64,000 nt of DNA from Cavia porcellus. Taxonomy: Eukaryota; Chordata; Mammalia; Rodentia; Caviidae. Positions 10,236 through 21,938 of this stretch are shown one piece after another. The stretch covers positions 36,717,519 to 36,781,518 of the forward strand of contig NW_026947485.1 of the NCBI RefSeq assembly GCF_034190915.1, read 5' to 3'. A model generated the notes under the pieces. The model was not told where the DNA came from, made no database searches, and saw only the letters and a program-made list of their open reading frames with translations. Each line of letters opens with the position of its first letter. Position 1 is the first letter of the stretch. The position numbers and the translations under genes were made by a program.

Positions 10236-12430
10236 CTCTGCAGGCCAAGTGCAACCATTAGCTACACCCCAAGAAGAAGATTGAAGTCACTTACGAGGCT
10301 TTTGGCTGAGGCTTCTGTTGTCCTTCAGACTCTGGAAAGCAGGTCGGTCCCTTCCAGAATTCACTTGCTCTAGGACACCTGACTCATTAAGGCAGATGGG
10401 AGCCTTCCCAGACACAGGAAGCTCAGGGAAGATTCACAGAACCACAGCCATCTCTGCTCTCCTGGACACAATAATGCCCACCAACACCCAGGGCTGCCAG
10501 GGAGTGTATGTCTGGGGAGGTGAAGGAGACCTTTAAATAAAACCACATACCAGTATGACCCTGGAAGGTAGCAAAGCGTTGAGGGAAAATGTTAGCACGA
10601 TATTAAAATATTCAGAATCTTTAAACCCTTATTTAAAATGTACACAGAAATGATCTCATCCTTCCCCAATGCTATGAGCTGGAAAGGAAAAAAAATCCTA
10701 AGTACAAAATCCTGCGAGAAGAAAGCTAAGGCTTACTCTATCAAATTGGTAGCTGGAAGTGCTTCTTTGTGTCTGACTCAAAATCTTATTGTTCCATCCT
10801 GTAACTAGCTAACCATTCTCAGATCTTAAACATAGTAAGCTCCCAGCACAGCCATAATTGGTTGTGGTTTTGCAAGACTATCCCCCAGGGGTACAGGGGA
10901 AATATATCTTTAATGCTTTTGCAGGCGTTTTAGTGTCATTACAGATAGGGCAGGTATGCTAAGGGCCTTGCTACTCTCAGAGGATCTATCCCCACACTCT
11001 TGTCCACACAGATCCTCGATGCTCAGATCGCCCTTCCAGACAGACATAAAGCTGTGGGCATGTTTGGGTTCTTCCCTCAGGAAACACACTGAGGTTACTT
11101 AGTCCAAGTAACAATTAAAACAAAGGAAATCCTGCCTTATCAGGACCTGGAATTTTGGAGGATGACCAAGTCTATTTTCCTCTGCTCCATGCCTTTAGCC
11201 TGTCAGTTGTACAGCATAGCCATTCTATAGATGCTTTTCTCTACTGTCATTTATTAAAATATTTCAAAACATTTCAGCAGACTGGCTAGGAACTATGTAA
11301 ACATGTGATCTCATGACAGCGCCACCAGGCTTGCTGGAGCCCAGCATTCTGCCATTGGTCACTGCCAGGTTCTTGTAACAGGGAAACAGAGGCTAGTGCT
11401 GGGTGCCCTCTCACTCACCTTCAGGCCATGGTCAGGGCCAGGTCCCTTGTCTGAAGCAGCCATGAAGGAATGGATCATCGGATAGACATATGCTAGAGAG
11501 AAGCTGATGGAGCAATACAGGAGGGCTTAGAAGCAGGACAGGTTGAGCTGATCACATATCTCAACAGATGCCTTTGCAGTGGGGCCAGACTTCCTCTAGT
11601 CCACCTCGCTGACCCAGGGCCACCTAAATGAGTAATATAGACTGGTTCTATTAATGAGGTCCCTACAGGGCTATGCAAGGACCAGATTTGGAGAAGCCCA
11701 ACCTGACAGCTTCGGGGTGTGGCTGGGAAAACTAGACGAAAAAAGGAATGTTTTTTGTCCTGACAGATATGGCTCGTGCTTGAGAGTTGAAGGCAAAGAT
11801 TGGTAGGTGTCTAAAGTGGGCTGGAAGCTCTCAAGTTCCATGTCTGCAGAAAAGAGCTGAAGGACTGAGCTGATTCTAGGCTATAGTGGGACTGGCCATG
11901 TGAAACAGTATCTGACCTGTGGCTGACCAGGTACCCCACTGCCCCACACAGAGAAGCGTCTGCCTTCTGGCAAATGCTCCCCACTGGCTTCTGATGATCA
12001 CTTACTTGCTGGTATCTATGCTTGTGAGAGTGTCATCAATATCCTGGGCAGCAGCCCATCCAGGATGTCCATCCATATAGATATGCTAACATGGAGCCTC
12101 CTCTTCCTTCTAGAAGCTTCCACCAGAGGTAGGAAGATAGATGAAAGGATGGGAGGGAAGACAAGAGAGAGAGGGAGTTTGTTCATAGGAACCTGGCAGA
12201 GAGGAGAAAGGACAAGGAGCGGAGGCTGCTCCATGGAGGCAGTGTTTGGAACAGTGAGGCCTTGTGGGGTGATACCAGGGTCCTCAGAAGGGCAGTATAT
12301 TTGAGTATTTGCAAGAGGACAGCTCAGAAACCATCCTGAGAGTATCCCACAATTCTTGCGTGTCATTTCATATCTCTGTATCTACGAGTCTGTGGGTAGA
12401 GAAAGTTAATATTACTCACTCCAAAAAATT
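10236..12430. other. Unique DNA, no gene supported
   Basis: About 2.2 kb with no recognised interspersed repeat. The open frame at 12016-12366 (minus) is unlike any family I know. Nothing else is called. Confidence 0.45.
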
Positions 12431-12490
12431 TCTAGGACCGAGGATTTAACTTAGTGACTCAAGTACTTGCCTAGTATCAAAAAAAAAATC
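12431..12490 (+). repeat. ID-like SINE remnant
   Basis: 'aggaccgaggatttaactta' followed by 'gtacttgcctagtatc' and a run of ten A resembles the first half of a tRNA-derived ID element ('ggggatttagctcagtggta...cttgcctagca') with the B-box half lost. Confidence 0.45.
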
Positions 12491-12945
12491 CTATTCAGGA
12501 TATGTCCAAGGGAATTTCCAGAACCCCCAGCATCCTGAATTATGGCCCATCCCTGGGCTCCCTCATCCCAAAGTTAAAACCCCAAGACCTCACCCAGTTT
12601 CAAATTCTCCTTAGGGACTTCCTTCTAGAGGACCTGTCAGAGCAGACTCATGCACACAATCAGTGGAGTCCCTCGGCAGTGGCTGGCGGGTGTTTGCAAT
12701 GAGTTGGAAAATCAAGTTGAATGTACCACGAAGTTCGGTGCTTACAGAGTGGTGGGGGTGCAGGAGCTAAGTGCCTGGTGACTTGGGCTCCCTTTCCTGT
12801 GTCTTCCCGTTCTTCCTTCCCCTGGCATGACGTCTGTCTTTCTACAGGGTTTTTAAAGTTAAAATGTACCTACATATTTTATTAATATGTTGTAAGAAAT
12901 ACTTTTCAAGTAAATGGTTCATTACCTTAGGGAGTCAATGTGATC

Positions 12946-12947
<2 letters not shown>
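12491..12947. other. Unique DNA, no feature recognised
   Basis: Single-copy sequence up to the microsatellite. Confidence 0.4.
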
Positions 12948-13027
<80 letters not shown>

Positions 13028-13099
13028 GAGACAGAGACAGAGACACAGAGAAAGAGAGACACAGAGACAGAGGCAGAAGCAGAGGCAGAGACAGAGAAA
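12948..13099. repeat. Compound (GT)n-(GA)n microsatellite
   Basis: About 19 GT units run directly into about 16 GA units and then into a degenerate (GACA/GAGACA) purine tract. Long apparent reading frames on both strands across it are artefacts of the repeat. Confidence 0.97.
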
Positions 13100-13213
13100 A
13101 ATACTGGCTTCTCAATGTGCATAAGTTTATAAGTGTGTCTGTGCCAGAAAAATGTTTCCTGGTGATGCTCCACTGTACAAGGGTACATGTCCATTGCAGG
13201 TGTAGCTGCACAT

Positions 13214-13252
13214 CACACACACACAAACACACACACACACACACACACACAC
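13214..13252. repeat. (AC)n microsatellite
   Basis: Interrupted AC run ending before 'gatctcttcc'. It is the opposite-sense dinucleotide about 115 bp downstream of the GT tract. Confidence 0.95.
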
Positions 13253-13604
13253 GATCTCTTCCATAGCCAGAACCCTGTGCTTCATTTCCAATTTCTGAAT
13301 GTCTTTAGAACCTACCTATGTTCTATGCAGATGGACTGACAGGAAACATTCAAATTGCTACCAAGGTGTATTCTATGTCTCCAGGACCTGATCCTGCTAC
13401 TATTGCAGCACAGAGAGGGCTATTCCTCAAAGGTCAGCTGCCTCTTCCAAGCAGGTGCCAACTAAACCAGAATTCTTTCCATGTATCCTTTTGCCCCTCC
13501 CTTTTCTGATAATTGTCCTTCGTCCTCCCTTCCTCCCTCATTTTCCCTCTCCTGAGAGCAGAATGTACAGCACACCCAACATGGGCCCACTGAGCAGACA
13601 TCAG
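13253..13604. other. Unique DNA, no feature recognised
   Basis: Single-copy sequence, pyrimidine-rich near 13500-13555. Confidence 0.4.
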
Positions 13605-13735
13605 AAGAAAGGGCCATAGAAATCACCTCCAGCCTCACACTGCATACATGAGCAAACTGAGGCTTGGAGATGCTGAGGGGTTGTCCCAGGTGCCCCAGGG
13701 GTCACAAAAGAGCTGAAAGCTGAAGGCTGAAAGAG
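13605..13735 (-). repeat. MIR SINE fragment
   Basis: 'tacatgagcaaactgaggct', 'ggttgtcccaggtgccccag' and 'ggtcacaaaagagctgaaag' match the reverse MIR order (gagaaactgaggc ... ttgcccaaggtcaca). Confidence 0.6.
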
Positions 13736-14139
13736 ATGCTCCCAGCCTCTCCCACCGCCCTGCCTTGGTGGACAAACCATCTCCTCAACTCTTTCCCATG
13801 CATCTCAGAGCTGGGTTAAAAGGAGAGTGATGCCAATGGGAGCCACCAAAGAATGGGAGCCACCAGTTACAACATCCTTGTTGGGCTGACATTCGAACAG
13901 ACTCTCGCTAGGATGTGAGGACTTGGCAGTGGTTCTTTTCCAGGGAGTAGAAGAGGGTAGGGCACACAACACGGGATGAAGTCCCACTGCTCCTGGGCAG
14001 ACTGGGCTCCCACGTCTCCTAGTCTACCAACTCTGACATGGGGCACAACAGTGCAAATGTTGCATCAACCAATTTGATCCTCAGAAAGAAAGGAGGAGCA
14101 GATCCAGGCATAGAACCTCAGGTCTGGGCCCTAGAAGAG
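13736..14139. other. Unique DNA, no feature recognised
   Basis: Single-copy DNA between two MIR fragments. Confidence 0.4.
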
Positions 14140-14240
14140 GAATAACTTTTTATTTTTATCATCATCTTCTCTGTATGCAGAAATTTATTATACAGAAACT
14201 GAATGTCTGGTCCAAGGTCACACTGATAGCGCCAAGTTAA
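14140..14240 (-). repeat. MIR SINE fragment
   Basis: 'tttttatttttatcatcatc' followed by 'acagaaactgaatg' and 'ggtccaaggtcacactgata' reads as reverse MIR. Confidence 0.5.
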
Positions 14241-14608
14241 CAGACTCTTTCCATTCATTCTCCCATTTGGTGTTGGTCCTTCTGACACTCCAATGAGAAT
14301 AAGGCTTGCCTCATGCTCAGAAGAGGATGCTACAGCCAGGCTGACTTGCCTGTGCAGCTGGTAGACACCCCCACCTCTTGCTTCCCAATCCCACCATTCT
14401 TCTGCTTCCTAGGAGGCAGAGCCCATGACAAGGAAAGCAAGGAATTGGGAACACACAGAGGATCTGGTTCTTCCACCCACATGGGACTCCCTCTCCAAAG
14501 CCACTACTCTGCCCTACCTCTGAATTGAATTCCAAGAAGCCAGGACTCTGGGGACACAGGAGAAAGTGCTTGTGTGGCTGGCACGGTTTGTTCTCCCTGG
14601 GCAGGATC

Positions 14609-14620
14609 GCCCTCTGCTGG
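14609..14620 (-). promoter_or_regulatory. CTCF-type core motif (candidate)
   Basis: GCCCTCTGCTGG is a full match to the reverse CTCF core GCCMYCTRSTGG. It lies in non-repeat DNA. Occupancy cannot be known from sequence; many such matches are unbound. Confidence 0.4.
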
Positions 14621-15034
14621 CAGAAAAATGGATTGTGGGCCTCGGCCTGCATGCAAGGATCGTTCCCTGAGTGGGTCGCTGGAGGAAATGAAGCCAGAAC
14701 CCCTTTGATCCTGCAGTGAAGGTGTGCAGTCTGAGGGGAGAAGAGGGGCTGCCCGAGTTCTTGAAAGATTCTCGCCTTTGGATTTAGGGCCAAGGCCAAG
14801 GCCCTGGCCCCTTCTCTGTGTTGCCCTATGCAGGCATCTCTGTGTGCTCTTCCTACCTTAGCAAGCGAAAGACCACTAAGAAGGACCCTGTGGGAGCTGC
14901 ACCATAATGTCAAGGGTTTACTCAGTGGCCTTGAAAAAGCTCTGAAAATGTTCTTGTGGGGACTTTGAGCTTGGTCAAATTATGACTGTGCCAGGTAGAA
15001 AATAGCATTAGGAAAAGGACACCTGGGACTTGTT
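14621..15034. other. Unique DNA, no gene supported
   Basis: GC-moderate sequence. The 198-codon minus-strand frame at 14317-14913 has no recognisable domain and the plus strand is equally open, so it is not called. Confidence 0.4.
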
Positions 15035-15115
15035 TCCATTTCTCCCACTTACTTCCTCTTGCCCCACCACTTGTCTTTACCATGCTTCAGTTTTCTTGCC
15101 TGTAAAATGGGCCTT
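15035..15115 (+). repeat. MIR SINE fragment
   Basis: 'catgcttcagttttcttgcc' followed by 'tgtaaaatgggcc' is the MIR core 'tgcctcagtttcctcatctgtaaaatggg' with several changes. Confidence 0.55.
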
Positions 15116-17104
15116 CTATGTCCTGGGAAATACACTCAAGATAACAGACCTCAAACAGTGTTCAGCAAGCAGTTGTGATATTGCCCTGCTCGGGACCTGG
15201 TTTTCTTTCCCATGAAATTGCCTTCATAGTGGGAAGATGTGGACAAATCCCCAGGTCATTACCTAGATCTTTGTCCTTGCTGCACACCACCAAGTAACGA
15301 TACTGGAGAACACGATCTTAGCCTTGACAGTGTCACAGGCCTTCAGCCTTCATTAGGGCAAGGTCTTCTCTAGATCATGTATGCACACATGCTGTGGCTG
15401 AGGAGGTGACACCGTCAGAGAAAATCAGCCTGCCTAAAAATAAGGACCTCAGACAGGGCAGGGAGTGGGAGTGGAGACTCTGCCGGAGGAACAGGGTAAA
15501 GGTCACAGGGCAGCGCCAGGGGCTATAGCACAGGGGCTTGGAGGGAGCAGGAAAAGACCAACTTTCTCTGAGTCTAGAATTTTCCTGAGACCAGCACTGA
15601 ACTGCCTTTCATGGCTGAGGGGTCAAGAGTATAAGCTTGGGAAGAAGTAGTCTGAAAGCGGAGTTCCACCCCTGTCCATGGGACAGCAGCGGCACCACTC
15701 AGCCCTCAGCCTCCTTACCTCATCATTAATGGGGGCCATTAAGCCTACTCCCTGCAGCAAACTGCTGTACTCCGTAAGTAGCATAGAGGAAATGCACACA
15801 AATTATTGTTATTATTATGATGATCATCTATCAGCCCGAACCTACTTATTTTCTGCATGATGTTCCCTTATTTGAATTTTTGTTTCCTCATCAACAAAAG
15901 CAAGAATAGTCTTTGTTCCTCTTGAGGTCCCCAGGTTGTAGTGGGAGGAGGGCTTGGTATCCCTGATGCATGTGTAGAGGAAAGTTCCAGAGGGACCCAA
16001 AATGCTATTATTGGAGGCTAAATGTTCCGTGGCTAAAAGCTGCCATAGCAATCTTTGCATCCACTTGATTTGAATGGGCACATTACTGTAATGTCCCAGC
16101 GCTGCCGTCAGCACGCAGAAGGTTGAGCTATTTGTAACCACAAGACGCATGAGCAGCATAAAGATCAAATGGCGGGAGGAGCTCGTCTGGCTCGCCTGAG
16201 AAAGCCAGGTTCTTTGCATTGAACATGGCTGGCATTGATACATGGCCACCTGCCTCAGAGGAGAAGGAGTAGGGTGGGGAGAGAAAGTAAGGGCACGGGA
16301 AAAGAGCAGAGGCACACGCCAGGGGGCATTGGATACCAGAAGGGAGACGTCCAGCATAATTCTGGGTCCAGAGTCAAGTGGAGGCTGAGCCCCAGCTGTA
16401 CTAGTTGCTTGGAGAATACCACATCCTCCCCGACCAAGACTTCTCCTCCCTTCAGATTGGATTGTGCCCTTTTGTCATCTTGGCTTCTAGCCACCCTATC
16501 CGATGTCCAATGTGAAGGGGCAAAGAGGTTCAACTTGGAATGGGGACGGGAGATGGAGGGTGGCTGAAGCCTTGGACAGAGGTGGCAGGACACAGAAACA
16601 AGAGAGGCAGGACAAAAACATATCAAGCCTTTTGTAAACGTGCCCTCAAGGTGGAAGTGCCTCTTAACAACGTTAAGCCTCCCTCATCACATCCCTCATG
16701 GTCTGATAGCCCCTCTCCTTCAGTCCCCATCCCCACTGTCCTTCATGTCAATTTGAAACTGGTTCCAATATTGAGAAAGGAGACCAGAATGTCCTCTGGC
16801 TTAAATCTAGTCCATGAGATGACCTGACATTGCTTCTCATGTTTTATGTTCCTTCCACATCCTAAAAAAATATCTGATCCTGATCTTGTCACCTGTAAAA
16901 TAAGTGCAATGGTTGGTACTTTCTAAGGCTACTACTCACTTCTAACTAGCGCCCTTCTTACCACCACTCACACTCCCCCGGGGCACCCCTTCCTGCCCCC
17001 CAACGGGGCCTGTGCCGTTCAGCCTTGACACCGACAGCCCATCACTCCTCCCTGTCCCACTGTTATCACGAGATCCCCACAACTCCTCCTCACCGTGTTT
17101 GTTG
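15116..17104. other. Unique DNA with a candidate conserved block
   Basis: Nearly 2 kb of single-copy DNA. At 16040-16240 a non-repeat segment contains 'gggcacattactgtaatgtc', several CpGs ('cagcgctgccgtcagcacgc') and 'gatcaaatggcgggagg'. It stands out as a possible conserved non-coding element, since CpGs are otherwise scarce here. A weak MIR-like patch lies near 16890-16930. No exon is supported. Confidence 0.35.
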
Positions 17105-17830
17105 CTTCACTTTGCTCTTTTTTATTGTAGGGGTACATGCATAATATTGATCATTTTAGCCATTTTTAAGTTTAATTGGTGGCATTCACAATAGCACACA
17201 CCTATTACCTTTATCTCTACCAAAAATTTCTTATCTTCTACAATAGAAACTCTGTACTTACTCAGCACCGCCCAACTCTGCCTTTCACCATCACCACCTC
17301 TCATTCCCTGGTGATTTCTAGTCTACTTTAAGCCTCAGTGACTTTAACTACTCTAGGGAACCCATATAAGTGGAATCATACAGTATTTGTCATTCTGTAT
17401 CATGTTTACTTCTTTATTTCACTTAGCAAAATATTTCTAAGATCCACACAGAAATTTTTCACTCTTTCTTATAACTGATTAATAGTCTGTTGTATGTATC
17501 TACATCCCGTAAGTGTCCATTCACACAGCCTTGGATACTTTTGGACATCATCAGTAAGACCACTGTGAACCATGAGTGTACAAATATCCGTTCCCCTCCC
17601 CATTTTCAGTTTTTTGGACCATATCCCTAGGAGCACATTTGTGGGTCATATGTCAAGTCTACATTTATGCTTTTGAGGAGCTGCCAAACTGCTTCCGACA
17701 TCATATCACTTTACATTCCCACCAGCAGAGCATGAAGGTTCCAGTTTCTGCACAAACTTGCCAAATCTTACTATTTTTCACTTCTTGATTTTAATTATCC
17801 TGGTAGATGGAATTGGATTCGTTTCACTCT
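17105..17830 (-). mobile_element. Old L1 3' part (ORF2 end to 3' UTR)
   Basis: The plus strand shows reverse-complement L1 landmarks: 'ataagtggaatcatacagta', 'acttcttta.ttcacttagc', 'ccctaggagcacatttgtgg' and 'gctgccaaactgcttccgac'. These are typical of L1M families. It is not coding; frames are broken. Confidence 0.8.
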
Positions 17831-17867
17831 CACTCCCCCTCAACATCCAATATCCTTGTCTTGATAG

Positions 17868-17960
17868 TGGTCCTCATTTTATAGTGCATTAGACTGAAAG
17901 CTCCTTGCAGGCAGGAACTGCATGTAATCCCATGCAGCCCTGTTTCCTCATCCCTTCTGC
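17868..17960 (+). repeat. L2 LINE 3' fragment
   Basis: 'tagactgaaagctccttgca' then 'ggcaggaactgcatgtaatc' corresponds to the L2 tail 'tagactgtaagctcc.tgagggcaggga.tgt'. Confidence 0.6.
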
Positions 17961-19667
17961 CAACAGGGATGTCCATGCGTGGGCCTGTCAGTGGGAATGG
18001 CCAGCATTTGCAGATGCCTGTGTTGAACTTTGAATTCAAGGTGCTCTGGCTGGTGTCCACAGAACCTGGAATGCCAGGAGATTTAAGAATGGTTTCTTAT
18101 GAATAAGGAGAAAAAAGAAAACAGTATTTTAAAAAGTTGGTAAGGAAGTGACAAGGGAGAAATGAAAAGAATTAAGATGTATTATGTACATGTATCAACT
18201 CTCCACATTGAATGTGATCATTATTTACTACAAACATGCATTAATAACAAATTTTAATTTTTTAAGTTGGAAGATCAAGACTGAAAAGGCAGGGCCCAAG
18301 AGAGAAGATGGAGAAGAGAGTTTGAAAGAGGGAACTAGTCACAGAATGACATCTCCAGAGAGGCAGCCTAAAGTTCTCCGCACCTGATTCTGTTGCCTCG
18401 TACCTGAGCTGGAGACCTGCAGACACTGCTGCTGGCAAAGCACCCTCACACCTCGGCCACAGTCAGCTTTGGGAGGCTGAGGGGGGACACAGCTTCCCCT
18501 GGGGCTCCTGCTTGGATGCAGGGCAGGCTTGGGTACCCCGTAAATTCCCATCAGGCTCCCAGTATACTTCCCAGCTGGTGTCAGTGCAGCTGCAGCTCTG
18601 GCCTGCTCACGGGTGTTTGTTACTGCCAGGCCTGGGAGGGGGGCAGGCTGCTTCAGGACAGGGAAGACAAGGAAACCTGGCCGTGGTAGGGCCTGTGTGG
18701 TCCTGGTAATTATCCAAGGGCTACATCCCTGCTTTTCTTGTCCAGACAGCCATGGAAAAGGCAGAAGGGATATTTGATGCCTGAAGCTCACTAACTGAAC
18801 AGTGGGGAGAGTGAGCTGCGTGGAAAGAGCCAGGACAACCAGTGAGAGGAGGCAGAACAGGCACATGCTGGGGGCCCGGAAGAGGATTGGACACGGTGAT
18901 CAAGTGGAAATCGACTGTGTAGTTCTACATGGCAGTGCTCCCCCCTCCTCAGCTCCCTCTCACTCTCTCTCTCCTCATCTCTCTCCCAGTTACTATCAAA
19001 GCAAAATTTATGAAGGGCTCGAGGCATTGGATATTCCCTGTATTTCAATCTAACTTTTTGCAATCTCAAGTGAGCAGCTTGACTGCCTCTGCCTGTCAGG
19101 GAATTTAAATTGCAGATGGGATGGTGAACGGCCACCCAGCTTCAGAGCAGCCCCTCTGGTAAGCACCATCATTGCTTAGCAACTAGGCAGGGGCAAAGAA
19201 GTTTATGAGGCAGCAGAAAGTTTCACTCTGGAAAGTGCCCTTGACCAAGGGCATCTTTTGGGAAGAGACAGCGAGTTGCTCAGACAGGGGCACCAGCCGA
19301 TGAGTGGTCCATTCATGTCACAGCCAGTGTCAAGGAGTATGGCCAGCTTCCCTCTGCACAGCCTCATTATTTGTGTCCTTCTTTCACAAGCCCTGTTCCT
19401 GTTGCCCTCTGTGTAGTTTCTGACATTCCACTGTATGGGAGATAGCTTTCAAGTCAGAAGTGTGGTACCATCTCTGTGTCTCCTCATACTCCAAACTCGC
19501 TTGCCATGTGTTTGACGTGTGACGTAGGGAAGCAGTGTTTTTCAGAGCGCTCAACCTCAGATCAGGGCAGGCACTCTCATCCTACTCTTCCTCAAATGCT
19601 GCCTGAGCCTGTCCCTGAGCCTCTTGTACCTCCACTGGGGAAGGCTCAGCCTCCGAGGACTGTAACA
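17961..19667. other. Unique DNA, no gene supported
   Basis: Single-copy DNA. A non-repeat part at 19060-19215 includes 'ggaatttaaattgcagatgg' and an RFX-like imperfect palindrome 'attgcttagcaacta'. The minus-strand frame at 18339-18866 (175 codons) has no recognised domain. Confidence 0.4.
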
Positions 19668-19750
19668 TCTTACATCTTCTCTGTATCCCAGACAAGCCAT
19701 AGACTGGGATGAGCACTTAATAGCTGCTCAGTAAATGTGCAGTAAATCAA
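19668..19750 (+). repeat. L2/MIR-type tail
   Basis: 'tgagcacttaatagctgctc' then 'agtaaatgtgcagtaaat' fits the shared LINE2/MIR end 'tag.tgctcaataaatg'. It is short and low-divergence only in that motif. Confidence 0.45.
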
Positions 19751-21744
19751 TGCATGGGGCACAAAACATAAAATTCATCATTTTCCCAAAGCCTCCTAGT
19801 ACAACAGCAAAAGAATTAGCAATAAATTCTTTCATTTCTGAATTATCACTGCTGTTATATTACCAACACCTCATTTAACATGAAAATAATTATATTTTTC
19901 CTTTTAACTGATTCAGAGTATGTTCACATTGGCTATCTAATTTTATCTTTGGGGAAATTCCAGAAGGTGGTACAATGGCTTTGATCACTCTGTAGCTGAG
20001 AGACTGAGACAAATGTCAGGTCTAGACACAGGGCCATTAAGAAGAGCTGGAGAGGGAATGGCCCAAGAGTCAGTGGTAGATTGTTCTAGGCTTGCCCACT
20101 AAATGAGCACATTATCTTGCCTTGCCTGAGTGGGTATCTGCATCACTGATGCGCTCCTGCATCCTTTCTGAGCCATCTTCTCTCACAACATTGTGTGTGA
20201 AAGTCCCTATAGAAGTGAGAAGGAAGTGAGCAGACTCACTCTGGGGTTCACCTTGCCTATACACACAGCCCTATACACACTGCCAGTGATGTCAGGGAGA
20301 TTGATATATTAGAAAGAATATCCTTAGCTGAAGAAATGGATTCAATGCATTAATTTTACTACCAAATTTTGGATGTCTGATGTACAACAAGCACAGAGCT
20401 GGGCACATGCCACTTAGCCAAAGAGATGACCCTTCCAAGAGCTGTGAAACTCCCCAACTGGACCTTCAAGTACAATGGTAGTAGAATAAGACATCTGAAA
20501 GTAGGACAAATGTTCTATTGCTGTCCTTGCTGGAATGTGGACTCTGTCCCTGCTCTGAAGATCTGCAGAGCAATGCCCTATTTCTCTGTACCACCTATTT
20601 CCCATCCATCCATTCCCCAGATGTCTCCAGTTCAGACACCATGCTGGGGAAGCAAATGCATGCCCAACTCAAGAATGGCAATGAAAACCTACCCAGTGGG
20701 AAAAGAGAATGCATACTAAGACCCTCATACACTTTGTGAGAAACACTGCTTAGAGATAAAAATATGTCCTCATCTCAAAACTCTAAAACAGAGTCTCTGA
20801 CCCAACTCGGATAGGAGCAGAAGCACACACTGTCCCCTGCCCTGTTGGCTTGGACTTGCCCTCGTCAGATGCACTCTGCTGGAGACCTTGACTTGATCAA
20901 TATCATTCAGCCATCACCACTCCCAGGGCCACTTCCCTACTTTCACAGGCCCCCTCTACTATCCTGACACCTCCTCATCACACACTGGCCCATGATGAAA
21001 CTTGTGACCACTCATCCAAGTAGTGTCTTGGCCACCAGTTGTCTCCTCCAGAAGAAAGGGAAAGTGAAGACTAAAGGCAAATGAGCTCTCTCTCCCTCCA
21101 CGCCTGTCACAAGCCAGACATGAAGTATAGGAACAATAAGGCCCCTTAAATTATCCACTAAGCACTGTCAGCATATCACATGATTTCTTTTTTAATATTA
21201 CTCATCTCCTGCCCCTAGAAAATGACAATGATGCTATCTCCACGCAGCTGATGACAAACAGATTTCCTGTGCCAGGGAGCCACCACCCTCCTCCAGAGCT
21301 GACTGAACAGAAGCAGAGACAGAAGGACAGGGCTCAGTGACATGTGAGTTTGTGCATTTAGGCATCAAGTCTTCCTCTTGTGAGCAGCCAAGGTAACATT
21401 CCTGCATCGCACCTTCCTCCAGCCAGTTCTCCACGATTTCCTTGGCAGCGCAGCTGACTCATCCATGTCACTGCCTCACAGTGGCCTTCCCTGGAGTCCC
21501 TGCCTAAATAGGCACTGTCTGTGACTCTCTGAGCACCTGCTTGCTCCTTGCTAGCCGTCCCAAGGTCTGCTTGTTTAATGTGTCACTCAGGAGACAGCAA
21601 GCCCCACAAAGAGTGTCTCAATCATAATTCAACCCACAGTGGCCACATATTGCTAGGCATAGTACAGCCTCAGTAACCATTAGTTGAGTCACTTAATACC
21701 CAATAAAAGCTACTGGGCTGCATCAAGTCCCAATGCCTAGTACT
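19751..21744. other. Unique DNA, weak L2-like patch
   Basis: Mostly single-copy. At 21560-21700 'gcaagccccacaaagagtgt' and 'gctaggcatagtacagcctc' loosely follow an L2 tail. No gene is supported. Confidence 0.4.
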
Positions 21745-21938
21745 GCTGGTGCTTCTGAAATTTTACCATGTGTGAGTCACCTAGAGAGTGTGCTAAGTCT
21801 CCTGGGCACCGAAGCTCATTTCTGATTGGATGTATCCTAGAGTGGCCTGTGAACCCACATTTCTGACAGCATCTCAGGTGAGCACAGTGCTGCTGCCCAG
21901 GGACCCCACTTTGGGAACCACATCCTTGAGAAGGGATC
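21745..21938 (+). mobile_element. MER5A (hAT-Charlie) DNA transposon fossil
   Basis: In order: 'gtgagtcacctagagagtgt', 'tctcctgggcaccgaagctc', 'atttctgattgga', 'tgaacccacatttctgacag' and 'agggaccccactttgggaac'. Length is about 190 bp, the usual MER5A size. It is the second copy in the window. Confidence 0.75.

Noticed and set aside
12922..13250. Open frames made of Cys-Val, Arg-Glu, Ser-Leu or Thr-His repeats
   Set aside because: They are direct readings of the GT/GA/AC microsatellites.
14317..14913. 198-codon minus-strand frame
   Set aside because: No domain, no splice or promoter context, and the plus strand is also open. Not enough to call a gene.
18339..18866. 175-codon minus-strand frame
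   Set aside because: Low-complexity P/A/S-rich product with no family resemblance.
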